The notes: generated by a model not told the origin, from the letters alone. DNA of 64,000 bases from Lacinutrix sp. 5H-3-7-4 (GCF_000211855.2 NC_015638.1:744001-808000); one strand, 5' to 3'; shown: positions 35,851 through 45,614, numbered from the stretch's first letter. Translations and numbers: made by a program.

Positions 35851-38712
35851 ATGTCAGACAATAAACGCGTCTTTTTAGTAGACGCATACGCCTTAATATT
35901 TCGTGGCTATTATGCCTTTATAAAAAATCCAAGAATTAACAGTAAAGGTCAAGACACCTCAGCTATTATGGGTTTTATGAACTCACTTTTAGACGTTATT
36001 AAACGCGAAAGACCAAACCTTTTAGCTGTTTGTTTTGATAAAGGCGGCAGTACTGATCGAGTAGAAATGTTTGAAGAATACAAAGCCAATAGAGACGAAA
36101 CGCCCGAAGGTATAAAAACAGCTATTCCATACATTTGCCAAATTTTAGAAGCCATGCATATTCCTATCATGGTTAAAGAAGGTTTTGAAGCAGACGATGT
36201 TATTGGAACTTTAGCAAAACAAGCCGAAAAAGAAGGCTACCAAACTTTTATGGTAACACCAGATAAAGATTTTGCACAATTAGTAAGCGAAAATATTTTT
36301 ATGTACAGACCTGTTTTTGGTGGTGGCTATGAAACTTGGGGAATACCAGAAGTACAGAAAAAATTTGAAGTTACAGATCCATTACAAGTTATCGACTATT
36401 TAGGTATGATGGGAGATGCAAGTGATAATATTCCAGGATTACCAGGTGTTGGTGATAAAACAGCAAAAAAGTTTTTGGCCGCTTATGGTAGTATGGAAAA
36501 CTTATTTGCCAATACGCATGAGCTTAAAGGTAAAATGAAAGAAAAAATTGAAGCCAACCAAGAATTGGGTTTACTTTCTAAAAAACTAGCCACAATTATG
36601 CTTGACGTTCCTGTAGAGTTTCATGCTAAAGATTTCGAGTTAGATGCACCAGATATAGATAAAGTAAAAGAAATTTTTCAAGAATTAGAGTTTAGACGTC
36701 TTACAGATAATTTTATAAAAACTTTTGCTGAAGATTCGCCTGCAATAGGAAATAGCACTTCAAATACTTCAGAAAAACCAACTTCAAAAACAAGCACAGC
36801 ACCAACCTCTAATGCTGGAGCTGGACAATTTAATTTATTTGGTGGCGATCCAAATGAAACAAAAGATGGAACCTCTAATATAGACACTGCTTTTACAAGA
36901 AGAACCGTTGCAAACACGTCTCATTTTTACCAAAGTGTCGCTCCAGGAATGGCTACCAAACTATTCATTAAAAATTTAATGAATCAAACTAGTGTGTGTT
37001 TTGATACAGAAACTACAGGCTTAAATCCATTAACTGCAGAATTAGTTGGTATCGCTTTTTCTTGGGAAACAGGAAAAGGATTTTATTTACCTTTCCCAGA
37101 AGATAAACAGGAAGCACAAGCCATTATCGAAGCATTACGATGCTTTTTTGAAGCAGAAAACATTCAGAAAATTGGTCAGAATTTAAAATACGATATCAAA
37201 GTATTAGCAAAATATAACGTAGAAGTTAAAGGTCCATTATTTGATACCATGTTAGCGCATTATTTAATTAATCCAGACATGCGTCATAATATGGATGTGT
37301 TAGCAGAAACCTATTTAAATTACACACCAGTTTCTATAACAGAACTCATTGGCAAAAAAGGCAAAAACCAATTGTCTATGCGCGATGTTCCGTTAGACAA
37401 ACAAACGGAATATGCTGTCGAAGATGCAGATATTACCTTACAACTTAAGGAGCATTTTGAAAAAGAATTAGGCGAAGCCAATACACAAAAGCTTTTTGAT
37501 GATATCGAAGTGCCTTTACTGCGTGTATTAGCAGCAATGGAACTAGAAGGCATTAACTTAGATAAAGACTTTTTACAATCATTATCTAACGATTTAAACA
37601 GAGACATTGAAGCTTTAGTAACCAAAATTTACGATGTTGCTGGCGAAGAATTTAATATTGCTTCACCAAAGCAATTAGGAATCATTTTATTTGAAAAATT
37701 AAAGCTTGTCGATAAACCTAAAAAAACCAAAACAGGACAATACAAAACGGGTGAAGACATTCTATCTGTATTAGCCAAAGATCATGAGATTATTCGTAAT
37801 ATTTTAGAATATCGTGGTCTGGCAAAATTAAAAAGTACCTATGTTGATGCTTTACCTTTACAAGTGGAAGAATCTACAGGTCGCGTACATACAGATTATA
37901 TGCAAACCGTTGCTGCAACAGGACGCTTAAGTAGTAACAATCCTAACTTACAAAATATTCCAATTCGTACAGAACGTGGGCGCCAAGTACGTAAAGCGTT
38001 TATTCCTAGAAATGACGATTACACTTTACTTGCTGCCGATTATAGCCAAATAGAACTGCGTATTATTGCAGCTTTAAGTAAAGAGGAAACCATGATTGAA
38101 GCCTTTAAAAATGGTGAAGATATTCACGCTTCAACCGCTTCCAAAGTTTTTGGAGTGCCAATTGAAGAGGTAACCAGAGCGCAACGTAGCAATGCCAAAA
38201 CCGTAAACTTTGGTATTATTTATGGCGTGTCTGCTTTTGGCTTAAGTAACCAAACCGATTTATCGCGTGGTGAAGCCAAAGAGCTTATTGATACCTATTA
38301 CGAAACCTATCCAAAGCTTAAAAAATACATGAGCGAACAAGTCCATTTTGCTCGCGATAACGGTTATGTAAAAACCATTTTAGACAGACGCCGTTACCTA
38401 AAAGATATAAATAGCCGAAACGCTGTAGTTCGCGGTGCAGCAGAACGAAATGCGGTTAATGCACCAATACAAGGTAGTGCTGCAGATATTATAAAAATTG
38501 CTATGATTAATATTTATAATAAATTGGAAGCTGGTAATTATAAAACCAAAATGCTACTACAAGTACATGATGAATTGGTTTTTGATGTCTACAAACCAGA
38601 ACTCGAAAAGATGACAACCTTAATTAAAACCGAAATGGAAAACGCCTTTAAAATGGAAGTGCCATTAGATGTTGAGGTAGATACTGGTTTGAATTGGTTG
38701 GAGGCGCATTAA
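35851..38712 (+). CDS. polA: DNA polymerase I
   Basis: Repair and Okazaki-fragment polymerase, 953 residues. The N-terminal 5'-3' exonuclease domain (residues 1-290) has FVDAYALIFR-type and TPDKDFAQLV motifs plus the helix-hairpin-helix GLPGVGDKTA. A Ser/Thr/Asn-rich linker near 300-345 follows. The 3'-5' exonuclease keeps its metal ligands (Asp385 and Glu387 in FDTETTGLNP), so proofreading should be active. The polymerase motifs are Asp730 (DYSQIELR), RSNAKTVNFGIIYG and Asp907 (QVHDELVFD). A Nudix gene begins only 2 nt after its stop. Confidence 0.97.
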   Translation: MSDNKRVFLVDAYALIFRGYYAFIKNPRINSKGQDTSAIMGFMNSLLDVIKRERPNLLAVCFDKGGSTDRVEMFEEYKANRDETPEGIKTAIPYICQILEAMHIPIMVKEGFEADDVIGTLAKQAEKEGYQTFMVTPDKDFAQLVSENIFMYRPVFGGGYETWGIPEVQKKFEVTDPLQVIDYLGMMGDASDNIPGLPGVGDKTAKKFLAAYGSMENLFANTHELKGKMKEKIEANQELGLLSKKLATIMLDVPVEFHAKDFELDAPDIDKVKEIFQELEFRRLTDNFIKTFAEDSPAIGNSTSNTSEKPTSKTSTAPTSNAGAGQFNLFGGDPNETKDGTSNIDTAFTRRTVANTSHFYQSVAPGMATKLFIKNLMNQTSVCFDTETTGLNPLTAELVGIAFSWETGKGFYLPFPEDKQEAQAIIEALRCFFEAENIQKIGQNLKYDIKVLAKYNVEVKGPLFDTMLAHYLINPDMRHNMDVLAETYLNYTPVSITELIGKKGKNQLSMRDVPLDKQTEYAVEDADITLQLKEHFEKELGEANTQKLFDDIEVPLLRVLAAMELEGINLDKDFLQSLSNDLNRDIEALVTKIYDVAGEEFNIASPKQLGIILFEKLKLVDKPKKTKTGQYKTGEDILSVLAKDHEIIRNILEYRGLAKLKSTYVDALPLQVEESTGRVHTDYMQTVAATGRLSSNNPNLQNIPIRTERGRQVRKAFIPRNDDYTLLAADYSQIELRIIAALSKEETMIEAFKNGEDIHASTASKVFGVPIEEVTRAQRSNAKTVNFGIIYGVSAFGLSNQTDLSRGEAKELIDTYYETYPKLKKYMSEQVHFARDNGYVKTILDRRRYLKDINSRNAVVRGAAERNAVNAPIQGSAADIIKIAMINIYNKLEAGNYKTKMLLQVHDELVFDVYKPELEKMTTLIKTEMENAFKMEVPLDVEVDTGLNWLEAH

Positions 38713-38714
38713 AT

Positions 38715-39101
38715 ATGAAAACTATTCCTGTAACTTGTGCAATCATTCAATTTGATGATAAAATTTTAGCAGTTCAAAGAAGTGAAACGATGAAACTCCC
38801 TTTGAAATGGGAATTTGCAGGTGGAAAAATTGAAGAAGGAGAAACAGAAGTTGAATGTATAAAAAGAGAAATTTTTGAGGAATTAAATATCAAAATTGAA
38901 ATCAAAGATAAGTTAACTCCTGTAACTCATGAATATCCTGATTTTAAAATTAAATTAATTCCTTTTACTGCTGAATATATTTCAGGTGAATTAATACTTA
39001 ATGAACATGTTAACTCCGTTTTAGTTAATAAAAAAGAATTGATTAATTTAGATTGGGCTGAAGCAGATTTGCCAATTTTACAAGAATATTTATCACTATG
39101 A
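38715..39101 (+). CDS. Nudix hydrolase (MutT-like)
   Basis: A 128-residue single-domain Nudix protein. The ATG at 38715 is used; it lies 2 nt after the polA stop. The Nudix box runs G37-x5-E43-x7-R51-E-I-F-E-E56, with Asn in place of the usual second Gly. The N-terminal strand (VTCAIIQFDDKILAVQRS) and MKLPLKWEFAGGK resemble MutT/8-oxo-dGTP and CTP pyrophosphohydrolases. The stop overlaps the start of the following PLD-helicase gene (ATGA), so the two are translationally coupled and likely work together on damaged or modified nucleotides or nucleic-acid ends. By eye the DNA is more AT-rich than polA. Confidence 0.88.
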   Translation: MKTIPVTCAIIQFDDKILAVQRSETMKLPLKWEFAGGKIEEGETEVECIKREIFEELNIKIEIKDKLTPVTHEYPDFKIKLIPFTAEYISGELILNEHVNSVLVNKKELINLDWAEADLPILQEYLSL

Positions 39102-42100
39102 ATCAAGGAATTTACGAAGAATTAATAACCCAATTAGTATCTGAAAATTTAAATAAACTTGATAAAGATAAATTCTATTTAAAGAAAACTATAATCGATA
39201 AAGAAGAAGCTTCAAATGTTTTGTCTAAACATTTAGCTAAGACTTTAAAACACGCTTTTCAACTTATCAAAGGTAAAGCAGAATTACAAATTGAAATTGC
39301 TAACAAAATAATTAAATTACTTAAAGATGAATTAAACAAACAAGAGTTTAATGATGATTTAGTAAGTATTGAAGGAGAAATATTAAAGGCAGTATTTTCT
39401 AAAACTGATGCTCACTTTTCAAATTTAGATTTAAGATTAAAAGAAATCACTCCTTATACAAGATTAACACAAAGCGAATTATTTACAGGTGGAAACGGTG
39501 GCTTATCGCTAGAAAGTGAATTAAAAAAAGAGATTCTTTCATCAAACGAAATATATCTTCTTGTCTCTTTTATAAAATTTAAAGGAATCATTATTCTTGA
39601 AAAAGAGTTACGAGAATTTACAGAACGTGGTGGAAAACTAAAAGTAATTACCACAACATATATCGGAGCAACAGATTACAAAGCAATTCAACTACTTTCT
39701 AAGCTTCCAAATACTGAAGTTAAAATATCATACAATACAAGTAACGAAAGGTTACATGCTAAAGCATATCTTTTTTATAGAAGCACTGGATTTCATACAG
39801 CATATATTGGCTCTTCAAACTTCTCAAGGTCAGCTTTAACTGATGGTTTAGAGTGGAATTTAAAAGTTACAACCAAAGAAGTAAATCACATAATCGATAA
39901 ATTCAATAAGACATTTGACTCTTATTGGAAAAGTGATGATTTTGAATTATTTGATGATTCTAAGCACAAAGAGAAATTGCAAAGCGCCTTAAAGCAGAGT
40001 AAGTTTAGTAAACCTTATGAAAACGCAACAGCTTTGTTTGATATTAAGCCTTTTCCGTATCAAAAAGAAGTATTAGAAAAACTAGAAGTAGAAAGAACGG
40101 TTCATAAAAGATTTAGAAATCTTGTAGTTGCAGCTACTGGGACAGGAAAAACTGTTATTTCTGCATTTGATTATAAACGCTTCAAACAAAATAACAAATC
40201 TGCAAAATTACTATTTCTAGCACATAGAAAGGAAATCATACAAAAATCATTGTCTACTTTTCAAGGTGTTTTAAGAAATAATAATATTGGTGAATTATGG
40301 GTTGACGGTATGACTCCTAATAACTTCGAGTTTGTATTTGCTTCGGTACAATCTGTTAAAAACAAATTTAAAGAATACAACTTAACTCCTGATTATTATG
40401 ATTACATCATAATAGATGAATGTCATCATCAAACAGCTAATAGTTATAGAGAAATAATAAATTATTTTAAACCAAAGGTTTTACTTGGCTTAACTGCTAC
40501 TCCAGAACGAATGGATGGTGGAGACATTTTAGAAGATTTTGAGAATAAGATTGCTGCAGAAATTAGACTTCCAGAGGCAATGAATAGAAAATTGCTTTGT
40601 CCTTTTCAATATTTTGGAATTACCGATAGTATTGATTTAACCAATGTAAGTTGGTCAAGAGGGAAATATGCACCAAGTGAATTAACAGATTTGTATACAG
40701 GGAATGACAGAAGAGTTAGAGAAATCATAGATGCATTAGAAAAATACACAAAAGATATAAATGAAGTTAGGTCTTTAGGTTATTGTGTTACAATGGAACA
40801 TGCAAAATTCATGGCTAAAAAATTTACTTTAGCTGGATTAAAAGCTGACTATTTAACTAGCGAAAACAGTAAAGACAGAGTTTATATTCGTCAGAAATTA
40901 GAAAAAAAAGAAATCAATTATCTATTTGTTGTCGACATGTTTAACGAAGGAATCGATATTCCAGAAATCGATACGGTTTTATTTTTAAGACCGACGGAAA
41001 GCTTAACAGTCTTTTTACAACAATTAGGAAGAGGATTAAGACTTCATGAAGAGAAAGACTGCTTGACAGTTTTAGATTTTGTTGGAAACTCAAAACCTGA
41101 ATACAACTTTGAAAGCAAGTTTAGAGCTTTAATAGGTAAAACAAATACAACTGTTTTAAAAGAAATTGAGGACGATTTCCCTCATCTACCTTTAGGTTGC
41201 TCTATCATTTTAGAGAAAAAGACAAAAGAAACAATACTTAAAAATATTTCAGCTGCAACCTCATTAAATAAGAATAAGTTAATTCAAAGAATACAGCAAT
41301 TTCAACATGACACTAATCTACCTTTAACAATCGGCAACTTTAGTAAGTTTTATAATATACCATTACAATCAATATATAAAAGAGATAGTTGGAAAAGACT
41401 GTGTCAATTAGCAGGAAAAATTAATGATTTTGATTCAAAAAATGAGAAAGAAATAGTCTCTGCCATATCAAATAAATGGCTTTCAACAAATTCGTTAAGC
41501 TATTTTACATTCATTTTAAAAATTGCCAAACAAAATTTTAATATAAATATTTCAGATTTAAATCAAAATGAAAAAATCATGCTTTTAATGTTACATTATG
41601 ATGTTTGGCAAAAAGAAGGTGGATTTGATTCATTAAAAGAAAGTATAAAAACGATTGGTTTAAATAAAATTTTAGTTGAAGAAATCAAAGAAGTTCTCGA
41701 ATTATTAATTGAAAACATCGATTTTAAGGAATTACCTATTCAGCTACCGTACGAACAACCATTAAAATTACATAGTCGTTATACTAGAGACCAAATTTTA
41801 TCAGCATTTAAATTTAGTAGTTTCACCAAAAAATCATCAAATAGAGAAGGTACCGCATTAAATAAAGATTTGAATACCGAATTACTATTTATCAACCTTA
41901 TTAAGTCAGAAGAAAACTTTTCACCAACCACAATGTATGATGATTATGCTGTGAATGAGTTACTATTTCATTGGCAAACTCAAAACTCAGCAAGACCTGA
42001 TAAAGGAAAAGGATTATCTTATATAAAACATCAAGAACAAAATAAACGAATCTTACTTTTTGTTCGTGAAAAAGCAAAAGATGAATTTGGTAATACAAAA

Positions 42101-42232
42101 GGTTATGTCTTTATAGGAGAAGGAAATATAAAAGACCATTACGGTTCAAAACCAATGAGTATCAATTGGGAGTTAAACGAACCATTGCCCAATTATTTGT
42201 GGAAAGAAGCGGCAAAACTTTCCGTGGGCTAA
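39098..42232 (+). CDS. PLD-nuclease-like / superfamily 2 helicase / DUF3427 protein
   Basis: A 1044-residue multidomain protein. An N-terminal helical region (1-120) precedes a phospholipase-D-type domain (about 130-285) with one HKD half-site: H220-A-K222 in LHAKAYLFYR and GSSNFSRSALTDG. Then comes a DEAD/DEAH helicase core with Walker A Lys351 (ATGTGKT), DECHH at 440-444, LGLTATPERMDG, and motifs V-VI in DMFNEGIDIPEID and QQLGRGLR. The C-terminal 350 residues, with YDDYAVNELLFHWQTQN and the final PLPNYLWKEA, fit DUF3427. One HKD motif implies dimerisation for nuclease action. Function of the family is not established; cutting plus remodelling of DNA or RNA is inferred. It overlaps the Nudix gene by 4 nt. 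Confidence 0.88.
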   Translation: MNQGIYEELITQLVSENLNKLDKDKFYLKKTIIDKEEASNVLSKHLAKTLKHAFQLIKGKAELQIEIANKIIKLLKDELNKQEFNDDLVSIEGEILKAVFSKTDAHFSNLDLRLKEITPYTRLTQSELFTGGNGGLSLESELKKEILSSNEIYLLVSFIKFKGIIILEKELREFTERGGKLKVITTTYIGATDYKAIQLLSKLPNTEVKISYNTSNERLHAKAYLFYRSTGFHTAYIGSSNFSRSALTDGLEWNLKVTTKEVNHIIDKFNKTFDSYWKSDDFELFDDSKHKEKLQSALKQSKFSKPYENATALFDIKPFPYQKEVLEKLEVERTVHKRFRNLVVAATGTGKTVISAFDYKRFKQNNKSAKLLFLAHRKEIIQKSLSTFQGVLRNNNIGELWVDGMTPNNFEFVFASVQSVKNKFKEYNLTPDYYDYIIIDECHHQTANSYREIINYFKPKVLLGLTATPERMDGGDILEDFENKIAAEIRLPEAMNRKLLCPFQYFGITDSIDLTNVSWSRGKYAPSELTDLYTGNDRRVREIIDALEKYTKDINEVRSLGYCVTMEHAKFMAKKFTLAGLKADYLTSENSKDRVYIRQKLEKKEINYLFVVDMFNEGIDIPEIDTVLFLRPTESLTVFLQQLGRGLRLHEEKDCLTVLDFVGNSKPEYNFESKFRALIGKTNTTVLKEIEDDFPHLPLGCSIILEKKTKETILKNISAATSLNKNKLIQRIQQFQHDTNLPLTIGNFSKFYNIPLQSIYKRDSWKRLCQLAGKINDFDSKNEKEIVSAISNKWLSTNSLSYFTFILKIAKQNFNINISDLNQNEKIMLLMLHYDVWQKEGGFDSLKESIKTIGLNKILVEEIKEVLELLIENIDFKELPIQLPYEQPLKLHSRYTRDQILSAFKFSSFTKKSSNREGTALNKDLNTELLFINLIKSEENFSPTTMYDDYAVNELLFHWQTQNSARPDKGKGLSYIKHQEQNKRILLFVREKAKDEFGNTKGYVFIGEGNIKDHYGSKPMSINWELNEPLPNYLWKEAAKLSVG

Positions 42233-42292
42233 CCTATCAAGTCAAAACATTTTCCATTCAAGTTAAACCGTAAATAAGTAAAGTATTAATTT

Positions 42293-42313
42293 GTATGTAC
42301 TAAAAATACATAC
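42293..42313 (+). promoter_or_regulatory. Inverted repeat directly before a small ORF
   Basis: Perfect 7-bp arms GTATGTA / TACATAC around CTAAAAA end one base before the ATG of the 50-residue ORF. In RNA the hairpin would mask the ribosome entry region; as DNA it could be an operator. Confidence 0.5.
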
Positions 42314-42314
42314 T

Positions 42315-42467
42315 ATGATAATTACAAAAATATTAGGACTTACCAGTACATTAACAAAAAGTAAAAAAGCCAAAATTGCTATTCTGCTTTTAGAAATTGG
42401 CATTTTAGCTTATGCTATTGCAACAAGTAACGAAGAGCAATCCAATAATAAAAGATTAGAAAAATAA
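42315..42467 (+). CDS. Small single-span membrane protein, 50 residues
   Basis: Open frame of 50 codons with a basic N-terminal part (KSKKAK), one hydrophobic helix (about residues 20-37, IAILLLEIGILAYAIA) and a polar acidic/basic tail, so an N-in or N-out single-pass topology is plausible. It ends 2 nt before the convergent TspO-like gene. No family is recognised. Codon use is ordinary for the window. It may be a real short gene, but coding support is limited to length, start context and the sensible amphipathic layout. Confidence 0.5.
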   Translation: MIITKILGLTSTLTKSKKAKIAILLLEIGILAYAIATSNEEQSNNKRLEK

Positions 42468-42469
42468 GC

Positions 42470-43276
42470 CTAACTAGTTTTTCCTTCAAAAAACTCCATA
42501 CATTTAATGGCAGGATTCGTTTTTCGGTTTTTAAAAGCATGAATAGAACTGCTAATTATTAGTATTACAGCTAAACCAATTGCAGTGCAAGCAACAACTG
42601 TGTTATCATTTTTATTAGCAATATAAATAGCAATTAAAGCCCAAGCTCCAACAAGAGCAAACTCTCGCATGTTTCTTGACCAAGTGACTATTATATTTAT
42701 TACTGCAGCTATAATTAACATTAAAACGGTCCATACAGTTGGTGATATACCAAAACCATCCCAATTGTACTTTACTAAAACTGCTGAGACATTTGCAATA
42801 CTTGCTACAGTAACCCAACCACTATAAAACACAAACGGCCACCATAAAAAGGCGATAACTGTTATTGGCGCATCAAACAATTCCATTTTATTATTTAATA
42901 CTATTTTTAGTAATGAAAATAACAGCAAAAATATAAACACACTAGACAATAATGTGTAATTGTATATCCAGGCCACAATCCATAAACAATTTGCTACACA
43001 CGATATTACAAACCACCAACCTGTGGAAAGTATAAAACCGTCATCGCGAACACTTACAAACAAACTACGGCTTTGATAAAATATAAACCCAAATACTAAT
43101 AGATATATAATTCCCCAAATAGAAAATGCATAACCTGCTGGTGTAAATAAAGTATTGTATTGTGCAGAAACTTCGCCAATGGTTGTATTATTTAACAAAC
43201 CGGTATTGGCTAAAAAGTTCATTATTAATAAAAAAACAAATGCAATAGCGTTAAGTAGTTGTAGACTTTTTTTCAT
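42470..43276 (-). CDS. TspO/MBR-like tryptophan-rich membrane protein
   Basis: A 268-residue integral membrane protein with about eight helices. The motif FTPAGYAFSIWGIIYL near residue 45 and many buried Trp residues fit the long bacterial relatives of TspO (tryptophan-rich sensory proteins). Short TspO proteins have five helices and about 160 residues, so this is the longer form. Ligand and role are unknown; porphyrin binding is known only for the short family. The gene is followed 2 nt later by a small convergent ORF and preceded by the YgiQ-like gene's 3' end. Confidence 0.75.
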   Translation of the reverse strand: MKKSLQLLNAIAFVFLLIMNFLANTGLLNNTTIGEVSAQYNTLFTPAGYAFSIWGIIYLLVFGFIFYQSRSLFVSVRDDGFILSTGWWFVISCVANCLWIVAWIYNYTLLSSVFIFLLLFSLLKIVLNNKMELFDAPITVIAFLWWPFVFYSGWVTVASIANVSAVLVKYNWDGFGISPTVWTVLMLIIAAVINIIVTWSRNMREFALVGAWALIAIYIANKNDNTVVACTAIGLAVILIISSSIHAFKNRKTNPAIKCMEFFEGKTS

Positions 43277-43339
43277 TGTATTAATATAATTAAAATATTA
43301 CGACAAAGAAATACTGTTTAAAAAAATGTTAGACTAAGT

Positions 43340-45295
43340 TTAGCGACGTTTCTTTTTCTTTCCTTTATACTTCACCTTATTCTTTCGTTGATTAAAAGGT
43401 ACAGCATCGTTAAAGGTGTTTTTAGCTTCGCCTTTTGGTTTATTTTTACGCCACTTTTCAGACTTTTCTGGCAATAAAACTTTTAATAAATCCTGACGCC
43501 CAACTTTATTCAAGGTCTTTTTAATCCACGCTTTATTTTCATCTTTATACCAAAAGAAAAAACGGTGTTGTTCGTCCTTTTCTTTTCTAGTTTTAGGCGT
43601 ATTTACTTTTTTAAGCGTATACGGATGGTAACCAGAATAATAAATTACAGTAGCCACCGTCATTGGTGTTGGTGTAAAACCTTGTACTTGCTCAAGCTGA
43701 AAACCCATATCTTTAGTTTCGGCAGCTAGGTTAGCCATATCTTCAACTTCACACGCTGGATGATTAGATATAAAATAAGGAATTAACTGAAGCTTTAAAT
43801 TCTTCTTAATATTAATTTTATCAAAACGCTCTTTAAATTTATGGAAGTATGTAAACGATGGTTTACGCATTAATTTTAAAACAGGATCACTAGTATGTTC
43901 TGGTGCAACTTTAAGACGTCCAGACACGTGCTTGGTCATCACCTCTTCTGTGTAATCATCCAGCTCTTTTGGATCTGCATTTTTATTAAATTCTGGCACT
44001 AACATATCATGCCTAATTCCAGAACCAATAAACGATTTTTTAACCTTTGGATGTTTATCTACTGCTTTATATAAATCGGTTAATGGTTTGTGAGACGTAT
44101 CTAAATTACTACATATTACGGGCGAAATACAACTTGGTGCCACACATTTGTCGCAAATAGATTGCACCTTACCTTTCATTTGATACATATTGGCACTTGG
44201 TCCTCCAATATCACTTAAATAGCCTTTAAAATCTGGCATATTAGCCACTTTATCAACTTCTTTTAAAATCGATTCTTGACTACGAGATGCGATAAATTTT
44301 CCTTGATGTGCCGAAATAGTACAGAAACTACAACCACCAAAACATCCTCTGTGAATGTTTATAGAGGTCTTAATCATCTCATAAGCTGGAATTGGACCAC
44401 GCTTATTATATTTTGGGTGTGGTAATCGTGTATAAGGTAAATCGAAAGAAGCATCAATTTCAGCTTCTGTCATGGTTGGATACGGCGGATTTATCATCAA
44501 GGTCTTATCGCCTACTTTTTGAAAAATACGTCTTGCAGCTAACTTGTTAGACTCCTGCTCTATTATTTTAAAGTTAGAGGCATATTTCTTTTTATCCTTT
44601 AAACACACTTCATGCGAAGCAATTTCAACATCTATCCAATTGCTGTTTTTTGGTATGCTTTCATTTTTATCCATTAATACAGCAGTTTGTAATACTGTAT
44701 TAATACTATTAAATGGCACGCCTTTTTCTAATAAACGTACTATTTCACGTAATGGTTGTTCTCCCATTCCGTAAACCAACATATCTGCTTTAGAGGTTTC
44801 TAAAATAGTTGGCAATAGTTTATCGCTCCAATAATCGTAATGCGTTACACGACGTAGAGAACCTTCAATACCACCAATTAAAACAGGAGTATCTGGCCAT
44901 TTTTCTTTTAAAATTTTAGAATACACAGACGATGCATAATCTGGTCTAAATCCAATATCACCATTTGGTGTATAAGCATCTTTATCACGTTTCTTTTTAT
45001 TAGCATTATAATTGCTAATCATAGGATCCATGCAACCACCAGTAACTCCAAAAAACAATCTTGGCTTACCAAGTTTTACAAAATCCTGCAAGTTATCATT
45101 TACATTAGGTTGTGGTACAATGGCAACACGTAAACCCATACTTTCTAACAAACGGCCAATTACTGCAGGTCCAAATGTTGGATGATCTACATAAGCATCT
45201 CCACTAAAAAGGATAACATCAAGTGTTTCCCATCCGCGAATTTTCACCTCTTTATTAGTGGTAGGCAACCAGCTAGATAATTTTAATTCTTGCAT
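43340..45295 (-). CDS. YgiQ-family radical SAM protein
   Basis: A 651-residue radical SAM enzyme. The cluster motif CFGGCSFC (CxxxCxxC) lies within INIHRGCFGGCSFCTIS, preceded by a cobalamin-binding-like N-terminal region (DVILFSGDAYVDHPTFGPAVIGRLLE) typical of the UPF0313/YgiQ group. Additional conserved Cys are seen in CDKCVAPSCISPVIC. The C-terminal region after the SAM barrel corresponds to DUF3362 and ends in a strongly basic tail (KYKGKKKKRR), which suggests RNA or nucleic-acid contact. The substrate of this family is not known. A TATTTTTG box lies just upstream. Confidence 0.92.
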   Translation of the reverse strand: MQELKLSSWLPTTNKEVKIRGWETLDVILFSGDAYVDHPTFGPAVIGRLLESMGLRVAIVPQPNVNDNLQDFVKLGKPRLFFGVTGGCMDPMISNYNANKKKRDKDAYTPNGDIGFRPDYASSVYSKILKEKWPDTPVLIGGIEGSLRRVTHYDYWSDKLLPTILETSKADMLVYGMGEQPLREIVRLLEKGVPFNSINTVLQTAVLMDKNESIPKNSNWIDVEIASHEVCLKDKKKYASNFKIIEQESNKLAARRIFQKVGDKTLMINPPYPTMTEAEIDASFDLPYTRLPHPKYNKRGPIPAYEMIKTSINIHRGCFGGCSFCTISAHQGKFIASRSQESILKEVDKVANMPDFKGYLSDIGGPSANMYQMKGKVQSICDKCVAPSCISPVICSNLDTSHKPLTDLYKAVDKHPKVKKSFIGSGIRHDMLVPEFNKNADPKELDDYTEEVMTKHVSGRLKVAPEHTSDPVLKLMRKPSFTYFHKFKERFDKINIKKNLKLQLIPYFISNHPACEVEDMANLAAETKDMGFQLEQVQGFTPTPMTVATVIYYSGYHPYTLKKVNTPKTRKEKDEQHRFFFWYKDENKAWIKKTLNKVGRQDLLKVLLPEKSEKWRKNKPKGEAKNTFNDAVPFNQRKNKVKYKGKKKKRR

Positions 45296-45302
45296 AACGC
45301 TG

Positions 45303-45310
45303 CAAAAATA
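45303..45310 (-). promoter_or_regulatory. Candidate -7 box of the YgiQ-like gene
   Basis: On the minus strand TATTTTTG matches TAnnTTTG only about 8 nt before the start codon, which would give a nearly leaderless mRNA. No -33 TTTG was found at the normal spacing. Confidence 0.3.
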
Positions 45311-45541
45311 GATAAAAAAAGACTCTTAACTATTATTATAAAAGGGTTTAGCATTTAATTTAACATGCAAAAAGGAAATAATACAACCATAAAACAAAAG
45401 AATTTAATTTAATTTTTAAAATTTGAGGGAGAAATAAACAATCTTAAACTTTTATAAACATCTGATTTATAAAAAATAAAGGGTAATTAACAATGTTTGG
45501 AAACATATTAACAAAGTTATCAAATAAAATACGCCATACTA

Positions 45542-45572
45542 TTTGGTAATCAAGAAGATTGTCGTAAATTTG
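45542..45572 (+). promoter_or_regulatory. Bacteroidota promoter of rplM-rpsI
   Basis: TTTG (45542-45545) and TAAATTTG (45565-45572) are separated by exactly 19 nt, matching the -33/-7 consensus fully. Transcription should begin near 45579, giving a leader of about 40 nt. The rest of the 324-nt gap upstream (45296-45541) is AT-rich with a TTTATAAA repeated at 45451 and 45466 and no gene. Confidence 0.75.
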
Positions 45573-45593
45573 CAAACTCTTTTTGAGAGAGGA

Positions 45594-45614
45594 ATGTTTA
45601 ATAATAAAATTTAA
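45594..45614 (+). promoter_or_regulatory. Possible leader mini-ORF before rplM
   Basis: ATG at 45594 opens a six-codon frame (MFNNKI) that stops 5 nt before the GTG start of rplM. It is preceded by the purine block GAGAGAGG, a better ribosome site than rplM itself has. Coupled translation is possible. The purine block also pairs weakly with CTCT at 45577, forming a small hairpin. Confidence 0.35.

Noticed and set aside
38694-38714. Upstream in-frame ATG for the Nudix gene inside polA
   Set aside because: It would add seven residues not fitting the Nudix N-terminal strand; the ATG at 38715 directly after the polA stop is better.
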